From: Marinobacter lutaoensis
GTDB lineage: Bacteria; Pseudomonadota; Gammaproteobacteria; Pseudomonadales; Oleiphilaceae
NCBI RefSeq assembly: GCF_001981305.1
Contig: NZ_MSCW01000001.1
Span: 372,001-436,000 of the forward strand
Length of the DNA: 64,000 bases
Direction: 5' to 3'
This document shows positions 38,034 through 47,106 of this stretch, piece by piece. The notes under the pieces are model-generated. The model saw only the letters and a program-made list of their open reading frames with translations. It was not told where the DNA came from and did not search any database. The translations under genes were made by a program, and so were the position numbers. The stretch's first letter is position 1; each line of letters begins with the position of its first letter.

Positions 38034-39545
38034 ATGATAGGAAACAACGTAGGGGTCACCATAACCTTTATTGTCTACCTCCTGTTGATGCTGGGCATTG
38101 GTTATGTGGCCTGGAAGCGTACGTCCAATCTCTCTGACTACATTCTGGGTGGCCGCTCCCTCGGGCCCCTGCCATCCGCACTGAGCGCCGGCGCCTCCGA
38201 CATGAGTGGCTGGCTATTGCTGGGCCTGCCCGGCTATGCCTACGCGGCGGGCTTCGAAGCGATCTGGATCGCCGTCGGCCTGCTGGTCGGGACCTGGCTG
38301 AACTGGCTGTTCGTGGCCAGCCGCCTGCGGACCTACTCTCTGGCCGCCGGCGACTCGCTGACCCTGCCTGCCTTCTTTGAAAACCGCTTCAATGACACCA
38401 GTCGTGTTCTGCGTGTGGTCTGCGCCTTCTTCATTCTGCTGTTCTTCCTGTTTTACACCAGCTCCGGTCTGGTGGCAGGCGGCAAACTGTTTGAAACGGT
38501 GTTTGGCCTTGACTACACCACGGCGGTGGTCGTGGGTACGCTTGCGGTTGTGTCTTACACCTTCTTCGGCGGTTTCCTGGCGGTATCCTGGACCGACGTG
38601 GTACAGGGCCTGCTGATGTTCGCGGCGCTGCTGCTGGTACCGATCATCGCCATCCAGGCCGACGGCGGCTGGGGTGCGACCCTGGCTGCCATGGATGCCA
38701 AGAACCCGGAGCTGCTGAGTGCTTTCACCAGCACTGACGGCAACGCCATTGGCGTGATGGCGGTTCTGTCCCTGCTGGGCTGGGGGCTGGGTTACTTCGG
38801 TCAGCCGCATATTCTGGCGCGTTTCAAGGCGATCCGCAGCGAGGATGACGTACCCACCGCCCGTCGCATCGCCGTTGCCTGGAGTGGCCTCGGCCTGCTG
38901 GGTGCGTTGCTGGTGGGCTTCGCCGCCATCGGCTACTTCGAAACTCCGCTGGAAGACGGCGAACGGGCCTTCATGCTGCTGGTGGACGCGCTGTTCCACC
39001 CGGTCATTGCCGGTATCCTGCTGGCCGCCATTCTGGCTGCCATCATGAGTACCGCCGACTCCCAGCTGCTGGTGTCCTCCTCCGCCCTTGCCGAGGACTT
39101 CTACAAGGCCATCTTCCGCAAGGATGCGTCACAGGCTGAGCTTGTCTGGGTTGGCCGCTTGGCGGTCGTGGGTATTGCCGTCATCGCCTGTATCCTGGGC
39201 CTGAACCCGGACAGCAAGGTACTGGAACTGGTGTCCTACGCCTGGGCAGGCTTTGGGGCTGCGTTCGGTCCGGCCCTGATTCTGTCCCTGTTCTGGCGTA
39301 ACATGACCCGCGCGGGTGCCATCGCCGGTATCGTGGTGGGTGGTGTGACCGTCGTGGTCTGGGGCAACTTGTCCGGTGACTTCCTGGGCATCGAGGGGCT
39401 GCTGGATCTGTACGAGATCATTCCGGGCTTCCTGTTCGCCACCATCGCGATCGTGGTGGTCTCCAAGCTGGGCGACAAGCCCCATGCGGATATCCTTGCA
39501 GGTTTCGACAAGGCGATTACCTCCCGGTATCACAACCTTCCGTAA
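38034..39545 (+). CDS. putP: Sodium/proline symporter PutP
   Basis: Inner-membrane Na+/L-proline symporter of the solute:sodium symporter family; 503 aa (E. coli 502). About 13 membrane segments. The sodium/proline site segments SAGASDMSGWLLLGLPG (TM2) and AIMSTADSQLLVSSS (TM9) are conserved. ATG 38034 (MIGNNVGVTITF) follows GGGGAGA; a longer in-frame reading upstream is not membrane-like. A terminator follows. Proline is both a nutrient and an osmoprotectant in marine bacteria. Confidence 0.96.
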   Translation: MIGNNVGVTITFIVYLLLMLGIGYVAWKRTSNLSDYILGGRSLGPLPSALSAGASDMSGWLLLGLPGYAYAAGFEAIWIAVGLLVGTWLNWLFVASRLRTYSLAAGDSLTLPAFFENRFNDTSRVLRVVCAFFILLFFLFYTSSGLVAGGKLFETVFGLDYTTAVVVGTLAVVSYTFFGGFLAVSWTDVVQGLLMFAALLLVPIIAIQADGGWGATLAAMDAKNPELLSAFTSTDGNAIGVMAVLSLLGWGLGYFGQPHILARFKAIRSEDDVPTARRIAVAWSGLGLLGALLVGFAAIGYFETPLEDGERAFMLLVDALFHPVIAGILLAAILAAIMSTADSQLLVSSSALAEDFYKAIFRKDASQAELVWVGRLAVVGIAVIACILGLNPDSKVLELVSYAWAGFGAAFGPALILSLFWRNMTRAGAIAGIVVGGVTVVVWGNLSGDFLGIEGLLDLYEIIPGFLFATIAIVVVSKLGDKPHADILAGFDKAITSRYHNLP

Positions 39546-39588
39546 CACGGAGCTGCCGGCCGGCGTTCCCCGCCGGCTCGCTGAATCC

Positions 39589-39619
39589 GGCCCCCGTCTG
39601 TGACGGGGGCTTTTTTTTG
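39589..39619 (+). terminator. Terminator after putP
   Basis: GCCCCCGTC-TGT-GACGGGGGC stem followed by eight T residues, 44 bases after the putP stop. Confidence 0.95.
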
Positions 39620-39711
39620 CCAACTCATGCCGCTGGCAAGGCCGGTTTCCAGCGTCTATGTTGAGGGGGATAACCAACAACAACGCAAGATGACAGGAGA
39701 GGCTGCGGCTT

Positions 39712-40722
39712 ATGAACTCCAGAACACTCAGCAACAGGTTGGCCACCCTGGCGGCGGTATCACTGCTGTCGCTGTGCTCACTGTTCGCCCGGGCCGAGGG
39801 CAACTACGTCATGGGGACGGCAACCACCGGCGGCACCTACTATCCGGTGGGTGTGGCGATTTCCACGCTGATCAAGGTCAAGCTCGAACCCTCGACCGGG
39901 ATTTCCGTCTCCGCCATCAGTTCGGCCGGATCCGGTGAAAACCTCAAGCTGATGGATGAAGGGCAGGTCCAGTTCGGTATCCTGCAGGGACTGTATGGCG
40001 CCTATGCTTGGAACGGTACCGGGCCGGTGTCCAAGTCCTACAAGAACCTGCGTTCGGTGTCGATGCTCTGGCAGAACGTGGAACACTTCGTCATTCGCTC
40101 CGAGCTGGCCAAGACCGGCACAATCTCGGACATGACCCAGCTTTATGGCAAAACCTTTTCCATCGGCGCCCGCAATTCCGGCACCGAGGGGTCGGGGCGG
40201 TTCATCCTCGGGCACCTGGGGGTCGATCTGGACAAGATGGATCTGGCGTACCTCGGTTATGGTCCAAGCGCCGATGCCCTGCAGAACGGCAACATCGACG
40301 GCATGAACATCCCGGCGGGGGTGCCGGCAGCGGCTGTCACGCGGGCCTATGCCAATCTCGGGGATGACATCACCACCCTCGACTTTACCGAGGAACAGCT
40401 TGCCCAGGTGAACAGCGATTTCGAACTGTGGACTCCCTATCTGATCCCGGCGGGAACCTACCCGGGGCAGGAAAAGGATATCCACACCATCGCCCAGCCC
40501 AATATTCTGGCGGTCCGGGCCGATGTGTCCGAGGAGGACGTGTACCAGATCACCAAGACCCTCTACGCCAATTTGCCGTTCCTGAACAACATCCATCCGG
40601 CAACCAAGGCCATGGCCCTGGAAAAAGCCATTGCCGGGCTGCCGATGCCATTGCATCCGGGAGCGGCCCGTTTCTACAGGGAGCAGGGGCTGTCCATTCC
40701 TGACCGTCTGATTGCCCGGTAA
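39712..40722 (+). CDS. TRAP transporter solute-binding protein, TAXI family
   Basis: 336 aa periplasmic binding protein of the TAXI (TRAP-associated extracytoplasmic immunogenic) type. The signal peptide ends near residue 28 (LFARA). The TAXI signature TATTGGTYYPVGVAI follows at once, then AGSGENLKLMDEGQVQFGILQ and GSGRFILGHLGVD. Ligands of characterised TAXI proteins are dicarboxylates or amino acids such as glutamate; here unknown. It sits two bases ahead of the fused permease gene. ATG 39712 is preceded by AGGAGAGG. Confidence 0.93.
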   Translation: MNSRTLSNRLATLAAVSLLSLCSLFARAEGNYVMGTATTGGTYYPVGVAISTLIKVKLEPSTGISVSAISSAGSGENLKLMDEGQVQFGILQGLYGAYAWNGTGPVSKSYKNLRSVSMLWQNVEHFVIRSELAKTGTISDMTQLYGKTFSIGARNSGTEGSGRFILGHLGVDLDKMDLAYLGYGPSADALQNGNIDGMNIPAGVPAAAVTRAYANLGDDITTLDFTEEQLAQVNSDFELWTPYLIPAGTYPGQEKDIHTIAQPNILAVRADVSEEDVYQITKTLYANLPFLNNIHPATKAMALEKAIAGLPMPLHPGAARFYREQGLSIPDRLIAR

Positions 40723-40724
40723 CC

Positions 40725-42878
40725 GTGGCTGAGATCCGACCCGGCGATCGGCCGGAGCCGATTCGGGACGAGTCCGTCAGCGGTGCCAGCGAGCGGCTGG
40801 AGCACCGCTGGCTGGGCCCGGTGATCACCGGGCTGGCGATCATCACGTCCCTGGTCCACCTGTATTTCAATTCCCTGTCCACCCTCTCGGAGCTGTAGAC
40901 TTCCGCGCTGCATTTCGGCCTGTTCGGGCTGATCTGCGCCCTCAGCACGCCCATGGTTCGGGTCCGGTCGGTGGCCGGCCAGCGTCTGGTTCTGACGGTG
41001 GATGTAATGCTGGGTCTGCTGGCGCTCGCCTGCGCCTGCTACCTCATCCTGTTCGAGGACGCGCTGTACCAGCGGGGTGTGACGTTCAGCCTGGGTGACT
41101 GGCTGGTGTCCATCACCGCGGTGCTGCTGATCCTGGAATTCGCGCGCCGGACCGTCGGCTGGTTCATTCCGGTTCTGTGTGTTCTGGCGTTGACCTATGT
41201 CGCCTGGTGGGGGCAGTACATCGAGGGGATCTTCAACTTCCCGGGCTTGAGCTGGGAAACGGTGCTGTTTCGGTCGTTTCTGGGCGGGCAGGGTATGCTG
41301 GGCTCGATTGCCCGGATCTCCTGGACCTACGTGTTCATGTTCATCCTGTTTGGTGCCTTCCTGGTCAAATCCGGCGCCGGGGATTTCATCATCGAGCTGG
41401 CGCGCTGCGCGGCGGGTCGGTTCGTGGGCGGGCCGGGGTTCGTGGCGGTGTTTGCCTCGGGGTTGATGGGTTCGGTGTCGGGGTCCAGTGTCGCTAACAC
41501 CGTCTCCACCGGAGTCATCACCATTCCGCTGATGCGAAAGTCCGGTTTCCCCGCCCGGTTCGCAGCCGGGGTGGAGGCCGCCGCCTCCACCGGCGGTCAG
41601 CTGATGCCGCCGGTCATGGGGGCCGGGGCCTTTATCATGGCGTCGTACACCCAGGTATCCTACCTTACCATCGTCGCCGTGGCGGCACTGCCGGCACTGC
41701 TCTACTTTTTGTCGGTGGCCATGTTCGTTCGAATCGAGGCCAAGCGCAGCCATGCCGTCAAGCTGGAGGACGAGGAAACGCCGCGCCTGGCCACGGTGCT
41801 CAAGGGCGGCTGGCATTTCCTGCTCCCGCTGGTGGTGCTGGTGGCTGCCTTGGTATACGGTTTCACGCCAACCTATGCCGCCGGTATCGCCATCGTTTCG
41901 GTAATCTTGGCCTCCTGGTTGTCGGGACGGCCCATGGGTGTGCGGGACATCGTGGAGGCCCTGGCCATGGGCGCACGCAACATCATGACCACCGCGATCC
42001 TGCTGATCACCGTGGGGCTGATTGTGATGGTGGTGTCCACCACCGGCATTGGTAACACCTTTTCCCTGATGATCACCGACTGGGCCGGTGGCAGTCTGTT
42101 GGTCACCATTCTGTTGGTGGCCCTGGCGTCGCTGATCCTGGGCATGGGCCTGCCGGTGACCGCCGCCTACATTGTTCTGGCGACCCTGTCCGCCCCTGCC
42201 ATCTACCAGCTGATTGCCCAGGGACAGTTGCTGGATCTGCTGATGGCCGGCCAACTGCCGGAGCAGGCCAAGGCCATTTTCATGCTGGTGGCGCCGGATC
42301 AGCTGCCGCAGTTGAACGCACCCATGGACCAGGCGACGGCCATGGCACTGCTGGCGGCGGTGCCGGACACCTTCAGTCGTCAGCTGCTGGAGCTGGCGCT
42401 GTCCCCAGCTACCCTGGCGATGGCGCTGGTGGCTGCTCACATGATCATCTTCTGGCTGTCCCAGGACTCCAATGTGACGCCACCGGTGTGCCTGACGGCG
42501 TTCGCGGCGGCCGCCATTGCCGGAACGCCCCAGATGCGGACCGGGTTTACCGCCTGGAAGCTGGCCAAGGGGCTGTACATCGTGCCGTTACTGTTTGCTT
42601 ATTCACCCCTGATCACCGGAGATCTGACGGAGATGCTGCGGGTGTTCTGTTTCGCCCTGTTTGGCATCTATGCCATCATTGCCGGGTTGGAGGGGTATCT
42701 TGAGCATCCCCTGACGCCGCTGGTTCGCCTGGCGATGTTCCCGGTGGGGGCGCTGATGCTCTGGCCCCATGGCCAGCTGTTGTTCGATGCTGCGGGCCTA
42801 GTGGTCTTTGTCCTGCTGTTTATCTGGAGCAGTCGCCAGGGGCGAGCCGGATCTCCCGGAGCCGCGGCGCATCCCTGA
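40725..42878 (+). pseudogene. TRAP-TAXI fused permease (DctQM type) with in-frame amber codon
   Basis: One open frame of 717 codons from GTG 40725, broken only by TAG at 40896-40898 (codon 58). The residues before (LVHLYFNSLSTLSEL) and after (TSALHFGLFGLICAL) read as one continuous TRAP-fused N-terminus with two membrane helices, so the stop most likely replaces a Gln codon (CAG). Downstream, the DctM-like part is intact: EARKTVGW-like helices, GSVSGSSVANTVSTGVITIPLM, and GMGLPVTAAYIVLATL. A restart at ATG 40953 would give 641 aa without the first helices. Either the transporter is inactive, or restart/read-through rescues it, or the base is a sequencing error. Confidence 0.85.
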
Positions 42879-42890
42879 CGGAACCGATGT

Positions 42891-43637
42891 ATGACTCTGG
42901 TTGATGTCCTGGCCCTGCTGGCCATCGGCGGCGTGGCCGGCTTTATCAACGTATTGTCCGCCGGCGGTTCAATGCTGACCCTGCCGCTGCTGATGTTCCT
43001 GGGGCTGCCGCCGCAGGTGGCCAATGGCACCAACCGGGTCGCCATTACCCTGCAGAGCGTGACCGCGGTGGGCGGCTTCCGCCGGATGGGACATGGTAAC
43101 CTCAGGGTTAGCCTGCACCTGGCGCTGCCCGCCATCGTGGGTGCGTTACTCGGTGCCTGGCTTGCCACCGGGGTGCCCGATGCGGTGTTCCAGACGGTGC
43201 TGGTCCTGGTGATGATCGGTGCGTCGGTGTTCATGCTACTGCCCCAGCCCAAGTTGGACACCCGGCCACTGACCACCGACCGGCTGGGGCCGGGCATCTA
43301 CCTGGCCATGTTTCTGATTGGCGTGTACGGCGGTTTCATCCAGGTGGGGGTCGGTGCCCTGTTTCTGGTCGTTCTGTACCGCATCCTGAAGATCGACCTA
43401 CCTCAAGTGAATGTCTTCAAGGTCTCCGTCATTCTGCTGTATACCCTGCCGGCGCTGCTGGTCTTTGCCGGCAATGGTCAGGTGCGCTGGAGCATGGGGC
43501 TGACCCTGGCCCTGGGCAACATCGTGGGCGCCCATGTCGCGGTGAAGGTGAACCTGGGGCAGCGGGGCGCGCAGTGGGTTAAATGGCTGACCCTGGTGAT
43601 GGTAGCGGCGATTCTGGTGCGCTTGGTGCTGTTCTGA
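42891..43637 (+). CDS. Sulfite exporter TauE/SafE (TSUP) family permease
   Basis: 248 aa membrane protein with about eight helices and the duplicated TSUP pattern: GVAGFINVLSAGGSMLTLPLLMFLGLPP in the first half and GVYGGFIQVGVGALFLV in the second. The family exports or imports sulfur oxyanions or organosulfonates. It starts 12 bases after the TRAP permease gene and is probably co-transcribed with it. Its last 59 bases overlap, tail to tail, the end of the dihydroorotase paralogue gene of the zinc operon. Confidence 0.9.
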   Translation: MTLVDVLALLAIGGVAGFINVLSAGGSMLTLPLLMFLGLPPQVANGTNRVAITLQSVTAVGGFRRMGHGNLRVSLHLALPAIVGALLGAWLATGVPDAVFQTVLVLVMIGASVFMLLPQPKLDTRPLTTDRLGPGIYLAMFLIGVYGGFIQVGVGALFLVVLYRILKIDLPQVNVFKVSVILLYTLPALLVFAGNGQVRWSMGLTLALGNIVGAHVAVKVNLGQRGAQWVKWLTLVMVAAILVRLVLF

Positions 43638-45027
43638 TGGCCGGGCCGTCCGCTTCGAGGAAGGCGAAGGGGCGACCCGCCGGAGTCCCCGCCAGAGATT
43701 CGTCCCGGACCACGACCTGCCCCCCGACCACGGTGTGGATAGGCCAGCCGCAAACACGTTGGCCATGGTAGGGCGTCCAGCCGCTCACGCTGGCGATCCA
43801 GCGGTTTTCGATGGTTCTGTGGGCGCATAGATCCACGATGCTGAGGTCCGCATCATAACCCACGGCCACCCGGCCTTTGCCTTCCAGCCCAAAGATGCGT
43901 GCCGGTCCAGCGCTGGTGAGGTCCACCAGCCGCTGTAGGGTCAGACGTCCCGCCCGGACATGATCCAGCATGATCGGCAGCAGGGTTTGTACTCCGGTCA
44001 TGCCGCTGGGGGATTCCGGGTAGGGGCGGGCTTTTTCCGCCAGTGTGTGGGGCGCGTGGTCACTGCCGATCACGTCGACCACCCCTTGCCGGATCGCGTG
44101 CCACAGGGCGTCCTGGTGACGGCGGTCCCGTACCGGCGGGTTCATCTGGGCCAGGCTGCCCAGCCGCCGGTAGCAATCCGGTGCCTGCAAGGTGAGGTGG
44201 TGGGGGGTGACTTCCACGGTCACGCGCGCTTTGTGCTGTGCCAGAAAGGCCATTTCTTCTTCCGTCGAGACATGCAGCAGGTGTAGCCGGCGACGGACTC
44301 TGTTCGCCAGTGCGACGATCCGGCGGGTGGCGCTCAGGGCACTCTCGACATCGCGCCAGACCGGATGCAGGCATGGATCCTGGCTGGCTTCCACCAGGAC
44401 CTTGCGCTGGCGCAGCCGCATCTCGTCCTCGGCATGCACTGCCAGGCGCCGTCGCCCCTGACGGAGTATGCGCTCAAGGACGTCGTCGTCATGGGTGAGC
44501 AGGTTCCCGAACGAGCTGCCCATGAACACCTTGATGCCAGCGCAACCTGGGAGCATTTCCAGCTGTCGCAGCTGTTCGACGTTGGCGGCAGAGCCGCCGA
44601 TGTAGAAGGCGTAGTGGCACCAGGCCCGGCCCCGGGCCATGTCCAGCTTGGCCTGGAAGTCTTCGGTATTCAGGGTCAGGGGCTGGGTGTTTGGCATTTC
44701 GAAGATGCCCGTGACACCGCCGAGTACGGCTCCCCTTGTACCGGCCTCGAAGTTTTCCTTGTGGGTCAGCCCGGGTTCCCGGAAATGGACCTGGCTGTCG
44801 ATCACACCCGGCAGCACGTGCAGTCCGGAGACCTCCAGGTGGGTGTCGGCGCTCCAGCGGCCGCGCAACGCCCCCAGTGCCACAATGCGGCCTGCCCGGC
44901 AGGCGATGTCGACCACCTCTTCGCCGTTGGCGGTCAGCACCCTGCCGCCCGAGACCAGCAGGTCGGCGTGCCGATGGGATGCCCCTCCGGTTGGTGCGGG
45001 CGGGGAGATGCCGTGGTCGGGCGTCAT
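43579..45027 (-). CDS. Dihydroorotase paralogue of the Zur-type operon
   Basis: 482 aa amidohydrolase (COG0044). The family stretch after VLPGVIDS reads QVHFREPG: the usual HxH metal pair has Gln79 in place of the first His, with His81 kept. Other site residues remain: Lys in AGIKVFMGSS, His in AVHAEDE, His in LLHVST and the catalytic Asp in GSDHAPH. I recall QVH in an alphaproteobacterial dihydroorotase group, so it may be a subfamily trait rather than fresh decay. ATG 45027 follows AGGAGGAT and is chosen over longer readings. It is the last gene of the folE2 operon, 43 bases after the carbonic anhydrase gene. It could back up PyrC in pyrimidine synthesis under low zinc. Confidence 0.88.
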   Translation of the reverse strand: MTPDHGISPPAPTGGASHRHADLLVSGGRVLTANGEEVVDIACRAGRIVALGALRGRWSADTHLEVSGLHVLPGVIDSQVHFREPGLTHKENFEAGTRGAVLGGVTGIFEMPNTQPLTLNTEDFQAKLDMARGRAWCHYAFYIGGSAANVEQLRQLEMLPGCAGIKVFMGSSFGNLLTHDDDVLERILRQGRRRLAVHAEDEMRLRQRKVLVEASQDPCLHPVWRDVESALSATRRIVALANRVRRRLHLLHVSTEEEMAFLAQHKARVTVEVTPHHLTLQAPDCYRRLGSLAQMNPPVRDRRHQDALWHAIRQGVVDVIGSDHAPHTLAEKARPYPESPSGMTGVQTLLPIMLDHVRAGRLTLQRLVDLTSAGPARIFGLEGKGRVAVGYDADLSIVDLCAHRTIENRWIASVSGWTPYHGQRVCGWPIHTVVGGQVVVRDESLAGTPAGRPFAFLEADGPAIRTAPSAPESPLPSPGSAI

Positions 45028-45070
45028 GGGCAGATCCTCCTTTCCTTGGTAACGGGGGTGTGGCTTCGAC

Positions 45071-45631
45071 TCAGAATTCGTTCTGGATGGACTTATAGCC
45101 CTGTACCAGTTCGTTGTTGGTTCGGGCCACGTCTTCGGAAAAGCCGGTGGCATCGGGGGAAACCTGGGGCAGCGAGGCGAGGTCGGTATCTGGGCCGATG
45201 CGGCGGGTGGACGGGACATAGAAGCCCGGAGGCAGGTGACAACCGTCGACAACGGCGTTGTAGCGAACGACGCAGCCATCGTCGACGGTGCAGTTGAACA
45301 GCACGCTGTTGAAGCCGATGAACACGCCGTTGCCGACCCGGCATGGGCCATGCACGATGGCCCGGTGGGCAATGGAGGTCCGTTGCCCGATCGTGACGGC
45401 CGAGCCGGATTTCGAGTGGATGACCACGCCGTCCTGGATGTTGGAGTGGGCGCCGATCACCGTGGGCTCAATGTGGCCATCGGCCGCCATTTCATCGGCC
45501 CGGATCACGGCGTAGGGGCCGATAAACACGTTTTCCTCGACGATGACCAGGCCGCACAGAATGGCCGTCGGGTCGACAAAGGCACTGGGATGAATCCGGG
45601 GCAGGTCGCCGCGGGGGTTTTTACGGATCAT
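45071..45631 (-). CDS. Gamma-type carbonic anhydrase family protein
   Basis: 186 aa left-handed beta-helix (hexapeptide repeats such as VIGAHSNIQDGVVI and VTIGQRTSIAHRAIV). The three metal-binding histidines of the Cam family are present with the correct spacing: His72, His89 and His94. Arg44, Asp46 and Gln66 of the trimer/active-site area are also kept. Gamma carbonic anhydrases can work with Fe or Co as well as Zn, which would suit a zinc-starvation gene; that is inference. Its ATG overlaps the stop of the cysS paralogue (ATGA). Zur-linked gamma carbonic anhydrase paralogues are known from Pseudomonas. Confidence 0.9.
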   Translation of the reverse strand: MIRKNPRGDLPRIHPSAFVDPTAILCGLVIVEENVFIGPYAVIRADEMAADGHIEPTVIGAHSNIQDGVVIHSKSGSAVTIGQRTSIAHRAIVHGPCRVGNGVFIGFNSVLFNCTVDDGCVVRYNAVVDGCHLPPGFYVPSTRRIGPDTDLASLPQVSPDATGFSEDVARTNNELVQGYKSIQNEF

Positions 45632-47106
45632 GAAGGTTCACCATTGAATACATTGCCTGTTGTGGCCCGGGCGCTGTCCGCAGCCGGGGACACGGTTGCC
45701 CCGATAGCTCGCCACTGGCTGCCTTCCCGGGTATCCCAGATCTCGATGCCGGCTTGGCGGAGTTCCTCGCGCAGGGCATCGGCCCGGCGGTAGTCTCCGG
45801 CGCGCCGCGCCTGATCACGCTCGGCGAGTCGCTGCTCGATCTGCTGTCGTGACAGGGTCGGCGTGGTGGCCCGGGAGGTCGGGGTCTGAAGCTCGCGCAG
45901 CGCCAGAGCCGGGGGCTGCTGCAGCAGGCCGAGCAGAGCACCGGAAGCGGTCAGACGAGCGGCCAGCTGTCGCCGCTCCCGTTCCGAGGCGGCGCTGTCC
46001 AGGGCGGCAGACAGTTCGTGCAGGCGACTGAGCGCTTTCGAGACGTTGAGGTCGTCTCGCAAGGCCTCCAGGACCCGGGCATCCGGTTGCTTCAGCTGCG
46101 GGCTGGCGCACTGATCCGCCACCGGCGCAAGGCGGGTGTACCAGCGGCGCAGGGTCTGGCTCGCCTGCCGCAGGCGCTCGGTATTCCAGTCCAGCGGGTT
46201 GCGGTAGTGGGTGGCCAGGAGCGCGAGCCGGATGGCCTCGCCGGGGGCCTGCCGCAGCAGGTCGCGCACCAGCAGGACGTTGTTTCTGGATTTGGACATT
46301 TTGTCGCCGTCGACGGTCACGAAGCTGTTGTGGACCCAGGTATGGCAGTAGGTCGTACCGTAGGCGCAGGTGCCCTGGGCGATCTCGTTTTCGTGGTGGG
46401 GGAAGATCAGGTCCTGGCCGCCGCCGTGTATGTCGATGGGAAAACCCAGGTGCCGGCCGATCATGGCGGTGCACTCGATGTGCCAGCCCGGACGGCCACG
46501 TCCCCAGGGGCTCGGCCACCCCGGCTGATCCGGCGTCGAGGGTTTCCACAGCACGAAATCCAGAGGGTCCCGCTTGTAGGGTGCCACTTCGATCCGGGCG
46601 CCGGCGCGCAGGCTTTCCGGCTGTCGGCCGGAGAGGGCGCCGTACGCCGGATAGGAGGGCACGTGGAACAGGACATGCCCCTGATTGACGTAGGCATGGC
46701 CGCGCTCGATCAGTGTCTGGACCAGTTCGATGATGTCGGCGATATGCTCGGTGACCCGGGGTTCCGCATCGGGCGGCAGGACCGACAGGGCCTGCATGTC
46801 TTCGTGGTAGGCGTCAATAAAGGTTTGCGTGAGGGTCGCGATGGGCACGCCCCTGGCGGCCGCGGCTTGCTGGATCTTGTCGTCGACATCGGTAAAGTTG
46901 CGGACGTAGCGCACCTCGGGATAGTCATGCCCGAGCAGGCGTGCCAAGACGTCAAAGACCACGGCCGGTCGGGCATTGCCAATGTGGGCGTAGTTATAGA
47001 CAGTGGGGCCGCAGACATACAGAGTGACTCGGTCGGGCCGATGGGTCCGGAGGCTTTCCTTCCTGCCGGTGAGGGTGTTGTACAGCCGGATGCTGTGTTG
47101 AGTCAT
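45628..47106 (-). CDS. cysS: Second cysteinyl-tRNA synthetase, in the Zur-type operon
   Basis: 492 aa class I synthetase for tRNA-Cys. Motifs: [15 protein letters not shown] (HIGH as HIGN, residues 41-44) and KMSKS (269-273). All four zinc ligands of the E. coli enzyme have counterparts: Cys32, Cys212 (WHIEC), His237 and Glu241 (PHHENE), so zinc independence is not evident. The [16 protein letters not shown]...[17 protein letters not shown] region closely resembles alphaproteobacterial CysS and differs from the housekeeping copy at 63.4 kb ([37 protein letters not shown]). ATG 47106 overlaps the GTPase gene stop; its own stop overlaps the carbonic anhydrase start. Confidence 0.93.
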   Translation of the reverse strand: MTQHSIRLYNTLTGRKESLRTHRPDRVTLYVCGPTVYNYAHIGNARPAVVFDVLARLLGHDYPEVRYVRNFTDVDDKIQQAAAARGVPIATLTQTFIDAYHEDMQALSVLPPDAEPRVTEHIADIIELVQTLIERGHAYVNQGHVLFHVPSYPAYGALSGRQPESLRAGARIEVAPYKRDPLDFVLWKPSTPDQPGWPSPWGRGRPGWHIECTAMIGRHLGFPIDIHGGGQDLIFPHHENEIAQGTCAYGTTYCHTWVHNSFVTVDGDKMSKSRNNVLLVRDLLRQAPGEAIRLALLATHYRNPLDWNTERLRQASQTLRRWYTRLAPVADQCASPQLKQPDARVLEALRDDLNVSKALSRLHELSAALDSAASERERRQLAARLTASGALLGLLQQPPALALRELQTPTSRATTPTLSRQQIEQRLAERDQARRAGDYRRADALREELRQAGIEIWDTREGSQWRAIGATVSPAADSARATTGNVFNGEPS

